This document shows, one piece after another, positions 47,601 to 57,715 of a DNA stretch of 64,000 nt; within the stretch, counting starts at the first letter, position 1; every line of letters begins with the position of its first letter. The position numbers and the translations under genes are program-made. The DNA is from Mangifera indica (taxonomy: Eukaryota; Streptophyta; Magnoliopsida; Sapindales; Anacardiaceae), in NCBI RefSeq assembly GCF_011075055.1, contig NC_058153.1:5952001-6016000 (forward strand). Direction: 5' to 3'. The notes below the pieces were generated by a model. It ran no database searches. It was not told the DNA's origin and was given only the letters and a program-made list of their open reading frames with translations.

Positions 47601-50458
47601 AATCGAGCAAAGACCTCATCAAGGGATGGTATAACAACACTGGTGAGAATTTGATCCCGAACAGAATCAAGTTTAGGACTAAGAGTAGCTAAAGTCAACA
47701 CCATAAAAAATTTATTCCGCTGAGCTAAGTCTTCTGTGGCTAATTTACTGGCAAGAAGAAGTGAGTTGAATTCAATTTTAAGAGAGGCCATCTGTTCAAG
47801 AAACTCTAACATACTTATTCCTTGTTGTTTTAGATGAACCAAATTAGACACCATCGAGTATAATTGTTGAATGTTATTAGTATAAAGAAGCTTGACTTGG
47901 GTCCATATTTCACAATATGTTCGATAGGGCTTGAGAATGGGTTGAAGTTGTGTGTCAATAGTGTTCCATAACATACTACACAGGGCAGCATCAATTATAT
48001 TTCAGGGAGTTGAATCAGATTTAATGTCTGTAGTTTTGGTTGTTAAATGATCTTCAATACCTTGTCCCATATACCACAATTCAATTGAAGCAGCCCACAA
48101 AACATAATTATTACTGCCAACTAACTTCTCAATTGTAATTGCAAGGGAAGAAGTGAATGGAAAAGTCATACTGGATTTGGAGTTCTCAAAAGCCATATTA
48201 ATGCGAACCACACCGAGAAATCAACCAAAAATTAGTAGAAGCTATTGAAAACACAACTGGAGACAAGGTTGGCAGATTGAACACAACCTAGAGGGAAAGA
48301 AAAATCGGTAGAAACCCTTTCTTGGTGATAATGGAGGCTATCGACGATGAATCAAAGTGTGGCTGACCGAAGAAGTTTCCTTGACGCTGGTTGAAGAGGA
48401 TGGTGTTGGCGATGTAGTCCCACGCGCATCGGAATAGTAGATCAAAGATCACAATTAGAGGAGAAAAAGGGTCAGCACATGCAACAAATTCCGATGTTTG
48501 ATAATGGCGATATTACCACAAATAGACTTGCCGGTGTCATCTAAGGCCAAATGGGAGAGTTGGTGTCTTTGAGATTGTCGGAACATGAGATTGGTGACAG
48601 AAGATGCCAAGAGAACGAGCGGCACGTTGGGGTGCATGAGGTTGTGGACAATGATGCTTTTTTGATGGGTTTGACAGCGAGATGATTCCGGTCACATTGG
48701 TATATAAGCATGACCACCGGAAAATGACAAAAGTATGGTGATCGAAGAAACAACCAAAAAAAGGACTTGGAACTGTCGGAAAAATTTTAAAAGCCTAATA
48801 TAGGTTTTGATGCCATGTGAAAAGAGATGTTTGTAAAATAATTCAATATATTGATTCAAAAAAAAGAATAACATTATATAGGAAGTGAATCTTGACTAAT
48901 TTAAGAAAACTATTAACTACGTCTATCTAACTTAGAAAAAATATCTTGACATTCCTATTTTACCCTATATATTCTCTATTTATATGATATTACAACAATA
49001 GAAAACAAATCCACACTTAATAGGAAATTGATCAACCCTTCTAGATGAGGAAATCCATTATTTTGTTCAGAAAAGTTGTAGTTAACTTGTGAAAGAGAAT
49101 GATATTAGTATTTGAGAAATTCCATTAAATTCCTTACTCTCTAGCTTGTTCTACATGAAAAAGATTATGAGGTTTAGGTTTGATTTGTCTCATTCTGCAT
49201 GCTCATGACGCTTTTACCAGATTCTCGAAAAATGTGTTTCCATGACAATATGACATGATGGCCTCCTTTTAGAATTAGATTGTTATGAGGGAATATTACA
49301 GTGTCACCGAGTCTTGTTTTTTGTTGTAGGAAAATATTATTGGCTTGAGTGACATAAATGTTGCATAAAGTTTTCGAATGATCATAAACTTATCTGAGTT
49401 TTGAAAAATTTAATAGAAGCATTTTCACTATAGGCCTTCTTCTGTTTCTTGGATGAGAGGGTTTACCAATAATTAGGTCAAACCTCTGAAGAAGTCCATG
49501 ACAAATTTACCATTTTTAACTTTTTAAAAAAATTTGGAACTCATATTTTTAACTTCGAAATATGCGGCAAAATCTTTCAAGTGTATATTGACTCTGAAAA
49601 ACATTGGCATATGTGTAATCAAGGTGCTTTTACTGAGTTATAGCCCTTGTGCTTCTGAGACATGATGTATCTAATTTTTTTCAAGGTGAATATTACATGA
49701 TCCAACATCATATCTCTTTGATCTTTTTTGGTATTGCTTAGGAGTCATATTCCATTTATAATGTATTGATGTGATGGGTCACTTTTGATAAAGATAGTGT
49801 CAATTTAGAATAGCAGATGAATGATGTTTTTTCTATCAGAAAAATTGTAACCAAGATCAATTTTTCTTTTTTGATTTAATACTCTTCTTATATAGTGTAT
49901 GGTATATCTCAATTCGTACCGGCAAACTACGCTATTTTCTGGTTAGCTTGTCCCCATTGTTTATCTTTTTTTTTTTTTTGTCTTCTGTAGTTTGAATACA
50001 ATTCTTTTGTTTCCCAGTAAAAAAAAATGAGCTAAGATTCATGATAGTCCCAATGTCAGACAACTGTGTGGTAGTAGAAAGTTACTCTCCTAAACTGTGC
50101 TGATATTTATGCCAAATAACTTGCTGCGTCTATTAGAGATTTTACACTGCTCTATAATCATTACCTTACGATTTCTATCACAATGTGTCCTGCAGTAGAT
50201 TCTGTAAATGAGTTTAGTTGTAAATAATTTTGAATCTCCATTGAAATGTCTGCAATTTTCAATGTCAATCCAGGACTGACTGCATTGATATCGTTAAATG
50301 TTTCAAGTTCTCAAATAACCAATGAAGGGCTGCAGTATCTGAAGCCTCTGAAGAATCTTCGCTCATTATCTCTGGAGTCCTGCAAGGTGACAGCATCTGA
50401 AATCAAGAAACTGCAGATAGCTTCCCTTCCTAATCTTGTCAATTACCGGCCAGAGTAG
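26611..50458 (+). CDS. Leucine-rich-repeat protein, At1g15740-like (RNI/AMN1-type LRRs)
   Basis: Fifteen coding exons: 26611-26808, 26890-27018, 27135-27342, 28067-28213, 29365-29439, 30284-30355, 32830-32901, 33119-33190, 33291-33362, 39459-39530, 39842-39913, 40390-40533, 41615-41686, 41892-42038, 50274-50458. Joined, they give 578 aa with no stop. Residues 1-110 hold a conserved head (LPRDISQQIFNELIFS resembles an F-box-like helix). The rest is a solenoid of Cys/Ala-type LRRs with LxxLNLxxCxITDxGLxxL. Most solenoid exons are 72 nt, one 24-residue repeat, and introns 3-14 are all phase 1. The start MGGICS is the first in-frame ATG and fits N-myristoylation at Gly2 with S-acylation at Cys5. 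The closest family known to me is the Arabidopsis At1g15740 LRR family, whose biochemical role is not established. There is no kinase, TIR, NB-ARC or membrane segment. Introns 9 and 14 are enlarged by retroelements. Confidence 0.9.
28774..28855. mobile_element. Family M MITE half in intron 4
   Basis: ATGTGCACAATTTTATGCAC, AAATGATGATGTGTCATCAT and GTGATTGGACAG match half of the 160-bp palindromic MITE. No coding capacity. Confidence 0.5.
30906..32541. other. Possible LTR-retrotransposon remnant in intron 6
   Basis: Most of this 2.5-kb intron differs in composition from its neighbours and has the look of a long LTR. It starts TGTTGGAAATTCAAG near 30,906, has CACCAAGGTACAATCGTGC and CTCGAGCTAGTTAG tracts, and ends with a GATTAACTCTAGGGCACC motif near 32,541. 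No second copy, primer-binding site or duplication was found. The short frames inside have no domain. Confidence 0.3.
32957..33048. mobile_element. Family M MITE half in intron 7
   Basis: ATAAAACAATACCCAATCAC, ATAGTAATATGTCATTATTT and GTGCACAAAGTTGTGTGCAT match half of the small palindromic MITE. Confidence 0.5.
34132..34275 (-). mobile_element. Family F2 mini-LTR, 3' part, interrupted by TRIM-A
   Basis: CAACAAACACTTCAAACAAT through AATTAAACCCTAGCAATGGACT is the reverse complement of the 3' half of the F2 LTR at 36,850-37,004. It stops exactly where TRIM-A begins. The remainder of this LTR is not next to the other side of TRIM-A; it is found at 37,158-37,529 (see the inversion finding). Confidence 0.6.
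34276..35596 (-). mobile_element. TRIM-A, miniature LTR retrotransposon (minus orientation)
   Basis: Two direct LTRs of 325 bp (34,276-34,600) and 329 bp (35,268-35,596) have TG...CA ends (TGTTAGG...CTAACA). Next to the right LTR, at 35,253-35,264, the minus strand reads TGGTATCAGAGC, the exact binding site for initiator methionine tRNA. Next to the left LTR is the polypurine tract AAAGGGAGAGAAA (minus). The 667-bp interior has only low-complexity purine/pyrimidine sequence and no gag or pol. The hydrophobic frame 34,650-35,192 is an artefact of the C/T-rich strand. The 5-bp flanks are GGACT on the left and TATTC on the right and do not match each other. Confidence 0.9.
35597..37529. mobile_element. 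F2 mini-LTR pieces between TRIM-A and TRIM-B (inverted segment)
   Basis: At least four pieces of a short LTR family alternate in orientation: 35,597-35,906 minus (ending CTAACA), 36,046-36,420 plus, 36,421-36,644 minus, 36,660-37,004 plus, and 37,158-37,529 plus (starting TGTTAGAGCTAAGG). Between LTR pieces, about 150 bp of interior is present at 35,907-36,045 (minus) and 37,005-37,157 (plus). They share ATATCTGTCC/GGACAAATAT and TTCATGAAA motifs. A degenerate TGGTATAATAAC follows the plus LTR. There are no protein domains; short frames here are repeat artefacts. Confidence 0.65.
37530..38926 (+). mobile_element. TRIM-B, miniature LTR retrotransposon (plus orientation)
   Basis: LTRs lie at 37,530-37,924 (395 bp, enlarged by two extra 34-bp units) and 38,598-38,926 (329 bp). 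The primer-binding site TTGTATCAGAGC (37,928-37,939) has one mismatch to the initiator methionine tRNA site. The polypurine tract GAAGGAGAGGGGAA ends at 38,597. The purine-rich interior has no gag or pol. It is the same family as TRIM-A, in opposite orientation. The flanks are AGTCC on the left and GAATG on the right and do not match each other. Confidence 0.9.
37660..37761 (+). repeat. 34-bp tandem repeat x3 in the 5' LTR of TRIM-B
   Basis: Units start at 37,660, 37,694 and 37,728, each beginning GGGAGGTCTCTGGTGCT, followed by a partial fourth. Units differ at one base each. The 3' LTR and both TRIM-A LTRs have a single unit. Confidence 0.95.
38927..39256. mobile_element. F2 mini-LTR fragments downstream of TRIM-B
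   Basis: 38,927-39,062 continues the plus-strand F2 LTR interrupted by TRIM-B (GAATGCTAGGTAAGAGCAGG to CAAGTTCCTAACA). From 39,063 the sequence turns to the inverse F2 orientation (TTTCATAATTGCCCATGCAT) and ends near GGCTCTAAC. The same fold-back turn occurs at 36,420. Confidence 0.55.
41047..41343. mobile_element. hAT MITE family G, copy 2, perfect 8-bp target duplication
   Basis: Ends TAGGGTTGGACTCGAA and (inverted) TAGGGCTGGATTGGAG. TTTGTATT is repeated exactly at 41,039-41,046 and 41,344-41,351. It has the GAGCTCGAGCTCG-rich flanks and AAAACAATGTCATTTTGAC centre of copy 1. It lies in intron 12 of the LRR gene. Confidence 0.9.
42964..48997 (-). pseudogene. Decayed Ty1/copia retrotransposon in LRR intron 14
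   Basis: Related LTRs lie at 42,964-43,157 and 48,816-48,997. The flanks ATAGG/ATAGA are a near-match 5-bp duplication. On the minus strand a degenerate primer-binding site TGGCATCAAAAC follows the right LTR. Domains in order: gag (48,211-47,276, two frames; LVGSNNYVLW, UBN2-like LEFLEQMASLK); protease WVLDSGVSDHI; the integrase zinc-finger and core start (about 45,800-45,690; CESCQLGKQSRQLF, then ELVHSNI followed by a stop where the family has Trp); reverse transcriptase with YVDDIVI (44,256-43,924); RNase H end with QLADILTKSL (43,395-43,162). Frameshifts and stops throughout make it inactive. A palindromic element is inserted at 45,911-47,071. Without that insert the length is about 4.9 kb, normal for copia. 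Confidence 0.9.
45911..47071. mobile_element. Palindromic TRIM-family insertion with inverted LTRs
   Basis: The left LTR (45,911-46,207) is in minus and the right LTR (46,786-47,071) in plus orientation. Each is followed inward by the same polypurine tract and interior (GAGGACAAGATGATTTTGAA). The arms are 45,911-46,418 and 46,560-47,071, with a 141-bp centre. Both outer ends are the same LTR end, GGTTCCTAACA reading outward. GTAGG repeats exactly at 45,906-45,910 and 47,072-47,076. There is no primer-binding site. The centre starts with 16 bp (46,417-46,432) identical to LTR sequence at 46,818-46,833. Mirror-image frames (46,169-46,444 plus and 46,420-46,824 minus) both begin MTVGL. Confidence 0.9.
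48998..50273 (+). other. Remainder of LRR intron 14
   Basis: No repeat or gene recognised. The intron ends with a normal acceptor, AATCCAG, before the last coding exon. Confidence 0.5.
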
Positions 50459-53005
50459 ACATGGTGTGATTGTAAATGGCCTTCTAGTCAACTCAGTATA
50501 CTTTATGTACAGGTTAATAACTTAAAAATAATTGTGTGCCATGAGCATGGATGACTCTGGTGGAACAGTGATAAGTATTTAGACAGCCTATAATATATAT
50601 GGAAGAATCAGATATGTATATATGATGGCTTGCAGTTGATTCTGAATTTCTTACTGTAAAAAGTTGTACATGGGAGACTTATGTTAAAGCAAACTGCATG
50701 TGTACCCTGAAATGGTTCTCAGAGTACCAAATGATAAATGTGCCAATGGTTTTAGTTACAAATTCCAAAGTTGCTTATCTTTGCTGAGAATTTTGGTGTG
50801 AACGAATACACTACAAACATAACAAACTAAATGGATACATAAAAAGTGTTATGGTGTTATTTTATTTTTAATTTAAAATTATTTAATTATATAATAACAT
50901 ATTTTGTGCATTTAAAATGTGTGTATATATTTATATTTTATTGTTCTTTTATCCCAAATTCCTGACATGAAACTAGTCTAGATCACATTCTGATATCAAT
51001 TTTAGATTATGAAACTGAAAACTTGGCCCAAACCACATCTTGATTAACAGGATAGATTGCTTAAATCTGCAATCAAACGTGTGAAAAAGCAGAAAATCAA
51101 TTCCCAAGTTTGTAAAAATAAGGGTCTCTTGGGCGAAATCCAACTTATCAAGGCACACAGACAATAAATTATTGTGATCCCTGCAAATGAATTACAAATT
51201 CAAATATTCTGCTAATTTTAGGGTTTACAAATTCAACTAGTGGTAAAGGCAGAAACTAATAAAAAAGGGTAAATTCCTGCTACTACATCTTGTCTCCTAC
51301 TATGTGTGAAAAAAGAAAACGTTTAATCTTTGTCTAGGAACAAATTTCAAAATGCAAACCCACATAAAAAAACTGTCCTCTTTCGTTTCTAACAGTACAT
51401 TGCTGAAGCTGAAAGTCTGAACCTAAAGTTAAAGTACAAAGAAAACCTGCAAAAAACAGATAAGCCAAAGTCATAACACAACTAGAAATTTGTTGCTGCA
51501 ATGTAATCAAATATGAGATTTATCTGAAAATGACAACAAAGATACGTCATAAAAACAAACACTGACCAGATAGTAACCATTTTTAAAGACATGTAAATGA
51601 AATGATTGTTAGCATTTGGCTACACAAAGAAGCATGCACCATGAACTAATCACAGCGTATATAAATGCTTCTCCAATGTATATAAAGAGGTATGAAAGAT
51701 AAAACATTTTAGCAAACAGTGAGAATTTGAGATAGATTTCCCAAGCTCATATATGAAGCTAGATGCAGGGCAAGAAAGCATCATTGGCATTCAGGATCAC
51801 ATGTTTATCATATATATTTTGAGACAAAATAATTGTTCTCTGCTTACTAATGGAATTAATTCTGCCGAGGGAATCTCATAAAAAACAAAATTCTGAATTC
51901 TAAGAATACTTGAGACAACCCTGCTCCATCTCCTTTAAGCAGGCATATTTTTAGAATGGCTAAAAGTAAATTCTCAGAGTGTTAAACATCAAGCATTACG
52001 ATGATTGAACCTTCACAGATTTTGAAGTGATGGTTCCATACAACTTAAGATTTAACAGGCTTTTCCCCACCAAAACTTAAACATAGAAAAGAGAAGCAAA
52101 AAGAGAAAAGCATATCAGCACATCGTTATAAATTTTAGTCATCTCTATACTGATACGCAGAGGCTAACAAGTAATAAGCCACCTAGAAGAATTAAAAGGC
52201 ATCTTTTCACTCCTACCCAATTACTTTAACTGGTTTCTTTGACGGGCTAATTATTCATTTAGTTTGTTCTTGCTACAGTATCATATGATAGTGAACCTTC
52301 AAATTGTACAATAGTTTGAACTTAGCAATAAAGCACCTTATAAATAGGAGTATTATTTGTTGTCACATAGTGTTCAATTATCCTCTGGCTTGATAAGAGT
52401 GTTCAATTGTAAATCAAAAGCAAATCACAAAGCATTTCAAAAGATGAGCTACCTAAAAATGAAATGTTGACTAGGAGATTCTCATATAAAATCATCCTAG
52501 CTTTCTCTTTTCTTATTGTTTTTATTTTTTAATTTTATGAAATAGTACTTTCTCAATATATAATCATGCAATTTGTAGAACATGTTAAAACTCAAATTTT
52601 TAATTGAAAAAGAAACAGTAGAAAATTAGAAAAAACCTAGCTTCAAAAAACACCATAATAAGATTCTTCATAGGCAATGCATCTGACTTAATAAAGCGAA
52701 AGCTGAACTAAGATTTAAATAGTAATTTGGACTGCCAACATAATTTTTCTTGCAACAAAACAACTAAGTTATGAGCATCTGCTGAGCAGAGATGACTAAC
52801 TAAATCTGCTAGATAAAAGCTTCTTTATGAAACATGTGGTCCTAATATACATTATCATGCATCATGACAATAACTCTACTTAAACAGTGTTTTGCATCAT
52901 ACTGTTTGCAGAACGTCATCATGTATAAAGTTTTTCTGTTTAATAAAAAATTGAATCAGCATGAGCATTACCTACCCTTCAAGATCTGCTTAAAAAAAAA
53001 GAGGT
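50459..53005. other. Convergent 3' flanks of the LRR and PHOX genes
   Basis: The LRR gene ends on the plus strand and the PHOX gene on the minus strand, so both 3' untranslated regions lie here. A family M MITE piece is at about 50,845-50,940. No coding exon is supported. Spliced 3' untranslated sequence of the PHOX gene may extend into 52,500-53,000 but cannot be placed. Confidence 0.5.
50845..50940. mobile_element. Family M MITE fragment
   Basis: GGTGTTATTTTATTTTTAAT, TTAAAATTATTTAATTATAT and AATAACATATTTTGTGCA match the small palindromic MITE. Confidence 0.4.
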
Positions 53006-55175
53006 TCATGCATCCTCTAAAGCATGATAAAGCTTTGAAACTCGCCGTCTGAGCAATGGTTCAAGCCGGAATGATGGAACCCTACTCTGCCACTTTTTAG
53101 CTTCATACATCTCATTCCATGCCTGAACTATCTCATCAATTTTAAACCCTAGACCTGAAATGATAGATTTGAGCAGATATATATCATAGATGTTATTATA
53201 ATCAGCCATAAGATTTTGAATTGGTAGATTGTGTGTTACCTTTCACAGCATGATCATTAGAACAATGGTTTTTTACCATAACAGCTACATCTGTTGGAGA
53301 TGCTCCAGCAAGCTGAAACTTCTCAACTGCAACTTCCAAACACTCGTGCCAGGTTGGGAGCCCAAGTTTGTATTCCATAATGGATCGTTCATAGAGTATG
53401 GTACCCCATAAGAGGTTTATCTGGGACCTTATGCTTGTAGCCTGCTCTTCAGCTTCATCTGCTGATACATCTTTAAATAAACCATCCAACCCAACTTTCA
53501 GCAACAGGTTATCAACATCCTTTTGTTTGGAAAGTCCGCTCAAGCGTTGTCCTTCCATTTCTTCCCACATCTGCATGCCCTTATCCATATTCTCCTCAGC
53601 ACTATTATAAAGCTGTATAACCTCTGTAGAAGGCCATGTATATAAATCAGCATTGCTACTCATTGCAAAATACCAAGAAAGTTTTGCCTGCTCAAATTGT
53701 TGCTGACCTAGTGCTAAAAGACCTTCATAGAAATTTGGTTTGATTCTTAATGCTTCATCATATCTCTTGCCTGCTTTGATATATTCTTGTTGTGTCAAAT
53801 CATATGCAGTTTTTATCTGTTCAAGTACAGATTCTTTTGAAGCATCTTCAGCAAGGTAAACACTCTTCCTTGCCCTGGACATGTGAACATTTCCCCAGTT
53901 GAACAGTGCTAATGCTGCCATCTCTTGGAAATTATCTGCTGCACAGCTGAATAGGGCTTGGGCTTCTTCACTTGTAACAGTATCCTCCATAGCCTCAGAG
54001 TATACCTTCATGCCAAGTTCATGAAGATTCAAGTATGAATCAGAATCTAAACCAACATGGTTCTTGAAAAGCTGAACAAACTCGATTATCCAGTCATTTA
54101 TACAATAAGACTCCTTTTCTGCTGCCATGCCTTTTCCGGTGTTCCCATTCTCAAATCTCTCATAGAGTGGATCCTGTACAGGATTAACATCTACTATATG
54201 AAGCCTGACAGAACCCTGCGATTCTGCTAACGATTCAGCCCATCTCAGTTCTTCATCAGTTGTAATTGTGATTAAATCACCTTCTTCATCCCTGTACTTA
54301 ATAAGAACAGCTTTGGAGATTGGGAATCGATCACTTATAACCTCTCTAAGTTGCATAAGACTGCAATTAAGTGGCACCTGAGCCATTCTTATATCCTCCC
54401 CATACAACAACTTTACAATCTTCTTCGGCTCTTCCTTATTTGTACTACTAATTTTCTCTTCCACAACCACCTTATCCTCAGTCTTCTTATCCACAATATT
54501 TTCATCAATCTTCTTATACTCAATGTTTTCATCAACCTTCTTCTCTTCAATTTTCTCCGCCATCTTCTTCTGCTCAAGTTTGTTGCCCTTTTTTTTCATT
54601 TTCTCTTTCACCATTTTCGACGCAAAAGAGCCAATAGGAGGTTCAACATAATCTGGAGATAATTCAATCACAGTATCATTCACCCTTAATCCCCTACTCT
54701 CAAGTTCTTTCTTCACCCTTTCTGCAATCTCTAATGCCATAGCATTATCCTTCTCCAGATTCAAAACTGTAGTAACATCTCTGAATGCCAAATCCAATCT
54801 ATTCAAAGACTCATAACACCGAGCTCTTTTTAGAAGCGCTTTACTATATGTGGGTGTGACTTCTAGAGCCAAATCACATTCATGAATTGCCTTGGGATAC
54901 TCACTCAGACCCATCTGCATATAACATGCTGCTATGTTACTCCGAAGGCAGGATACATCTACATGATTCTTTGGAAGTAATTTGAGGGCTTTATTGTATT
55001 TCAGCATAGCTCCTTCATGGTCCTTCTTTTGAAACAGTTTGTTACCTTCGTCCTTCAATTCTTGAGACATGGCAATGAAAACTGACATGTCCTTGTCATA
55101 AGCTTTAGGACTATTACTTAGCTTTGCATTGCCATCAACTGTTTGTTTCTTCTTCTTTCCACTTTGCTTCTTCAT
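53006..55175 (-). CDS. PHOX3: TPR and PB1 domain co-chaperone, PHOX3-like
   Basis: Two coding exons, 55175-53240 and 53154-53006 (donor AAAG|GTAACA, acceptor TTTCAG), give 694 aa. Residues 37-150 are three TPRs. K41, N45, N80 and K112 fit the carboxylate clamp that binds the EEVD tail of HSP70/HSP90; the usual Arg at the next clamp position is Lys116. Residues 185-250 are a charged K/E-rich linker with repeated DEN-KK units. Residues 251-330 are a PB1 domain with both a basic end (K252, K255) and the acidic OPCA loop (YRDEEGD, TTDEEL), so it could pair with itself or partners. The C-terminal part is helical with further TPR-like repeats and ends at residue 694. The Arabidopsis PHOX1-4/CLMP1 family, from memory, is longer (about 750-810 aa). 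Assignment to PHOX3 rests mainly on its position next to TIP1. It is cytosolic, since no signal or membrane segment is seen. Confidence 0.88.
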
Positions 55176-57395
55176 GGTTAATCAAACAACCCGAAGAAAC
55201 CCCCCCAAAAAAAAAACTGACCCAAAATAAGTCAACCTACTCAAGCCTAAACACTCACTATCCAATCAAAATAAACCCTCAAAAACTAAAGAGCACTGGC
55301 AAATTGAATCCAAGCTCTCCTACAAGCTAACGAATACCATCAATCCAACAACCTATGTTACATGAACTTCCATAAAGGAACCAAGTAACACGAATACAAC
55401 TTCAAACCACTAGTTTTGCCTCAATATTTACTCTCATACAGATCCTCATCCAACAATAGAAATAACAAATCAGAAAACAAAAGACACTAATGTAAAGCTT
55501 TTAAACTGCAAAACCCACAAAAAATATGCAATTAAATCCCTAGTAGGCTCCTAATTCCTAGAAAACAATTTCAAACTTCCAAGTGTCTCCTCTGAGCTCA
55601 AATGTGAAAATTAAAAATACAAGAAAAGCAACATTTTTATCTCTCCGAATCAGGATTTGCAACTATTTTTCAAGAATAAACAAATCCCAATTCAGAGAGA
55701 AAAAATAACACTCAATTCAGCTAAACAAACACCGTTCCACAACTTGAAGAAATTGAAACAATTTGCAAATAAAAACTTATCTAGGAAATGAACCGTTTAT
55801 TGCGAATGAGCTCGAAATTTCAAGGAAAAAGCGTGAGAAATTGGGATATGGTTTTGGCTTGTTTTATGTAAAAGGAAAACGTGCAGATTTTCCTTCACGC
55901 CTAAGAAAACAAATATTCCAAAAAATATATATATATAAAAAAGTTTTTGTTTTGGAAAATTTAGAAAATGGAAAATACAAGTGGGTCCACCTGGTTTCGT
56001 TGAATCCAGGTTTCCTGGGGACGTTAAAGGCAAAGATTTATTTAACAAGCAACGAGTAGTTGCAGAGGGAAAACAAACAGGAAGTTTTCTGTGATAATAT
56101 ATTAAAATTAAAATTTTAATTTATTAAATTTAATAATTATATGATTGATTATTAGATTTAATATTATTAATTTGATTTAAAAAATAATATTTTGACTTAA
56201 ATAAGAATTTTCGTTAAAAAAATTTTTGATCTGTAATTATGTTATATAATATTTATTTTTTATTTATGTTCAAAAGAAAAAAAAAAAGAGTGTTTATTTT
56301 TCTTAATTGCTTTTTATATTAATCCTAGGTGGAAGTTAGTTAAATTTAAGGGGTTGAAGAAGTAAAAGTAAAATATAAAAGGTTTATTAAAAAATAATAA
56401 AATTTAAAATAATCTAAAATAGTGATTATAAAATTATAAAGACTATATTGATATATATTTTTAAATTATAAAAATTATATTGATATTTCTTTTTTATATT
56501 TAAATTAATGATTTTTCACATTCATTAAGGGCCAAGGGATCACCCGTTGACCCCTTTAATTTGCTACTATTAGAAGTTAAGTGATGGGGATTACGAGAGC
56601 ATTGATGTCTATAAATCAATGAAATTCATAGGATTTATCTTTTTTTTTTTAATGATCATACAAAACAAATAATGAAATTATAATTAAAATAATAAAATTA
56701 TATATATGTATTTTGAGTATATATTTAATATATATTATTAAATAATTGAATGATTTTAAATTAAAAATAAAATAATATTTAATTATATAATAATATATTA
56801 TATTTTTTTATTTTTATTGAGAAGGACAACCCCCATAAAGTATGAAACCAATGCTACCACTTTACCCCACGAAACGAAAAACAAAAGAAAAGGAAATGTA
56901 CTGGCAAAGAAAGTGTTACGTCCACCCATGTGATTTCTGATAAAAGCCAACTAACCAAACACCTTTCTTTTACTTTTCTCACAACCCAAAAGGGCCGGCA
57001 GATGCCAACTGCAAGGCTCCTGTTTTAAGGATGCATAAGGTCGAAATTTCTACAAACAAAACAAACAAGTCACCGCTCCAATGATGTCAACTTTTGGCCT
57101 TGTTTTCACGTGATGATGGTCGTGTGTTCAACGTGCCTGCATTGCATTTGAGGGAGGCTTCTTTGTTATTTTCATTTTTTTGACCTTTTGCTTCCTTTAC
57201 ATTGTCAACTGCCCTTCCAAGATTGTGCCGTCAAGGAAGACGTGTGATACATGCAACATTAAAAGGGGAAGATGGGAGGGAGGAATAACAGCTTCTTTAA
57301 GGTATATTCCCTCAGATACATTAGCAAGGTTAGAATATGTTTGACCACGTCGAAGTTAACTCTTTGAAATATAGTCAAATACGGTAACCAATTAA
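55176..57395 (-). other. 5' leader of the PHOX gene and intergenic DNA
   Basis: About 55,176-55,800 is probably leader and promoter of the minus-strand PHOX gene. The frames 55,763-56,059 (plus) and 55,797-56,048 (minus) have no recognisable domain. 56,090-56,840 is AT-rich with a family M MITE piece near 56,694-56,815. No gene is recognised in the rest. Confidence 0.45.
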
Positions 57396-57707
57396 TAGGG
57401 TAAGATTCAAGCTGAGTCAAACTCAATAGCTCGAGCTCAGTTTGATTCATATATAGTTGAGTTTGAGCTCATCGAGTTCATGAAAGCTAACTTCAAATTT
57501 GATTCGATTTATTTTTTATTATTAAAATGATATCATTTTAATACATATTGGTCAAAACGATGTCGTTTTGTATCAAAATTTTTAATTGAAAAATATGACA
57601 AGCAACTCGAGCTCGATCTCGATCTCAAACTCGGCTAGCGCTGACTCATTTCAAACTCGTTCGAACTGAACTCGAACTTAAATTGACTCGGTTTGAGTAT
57701 AACCCTA
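57396..57707. mobile_element. hAT MITE family G, copy 3
   Basis: Starts TAGGGTAAGATTCAAGC and ends GAGTATAACCCTA. The flanks are CCAATTAA (57,388-57,395) and CCAATCAA (57,708-57,715), a 7/8 match. The centre shares GGTCAAAACGATGTCGTTTT with copies 1 and 2. No coding capacity. Confidence 0.85.
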
Positions 57708-57715
57708 CCAATCAA

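Noticed and set aside
53229..54662. Plus-strand frames opposite the PHOX exon
   Set aside because: They are antisense shadows of a long, well-supported minus-strand exon.
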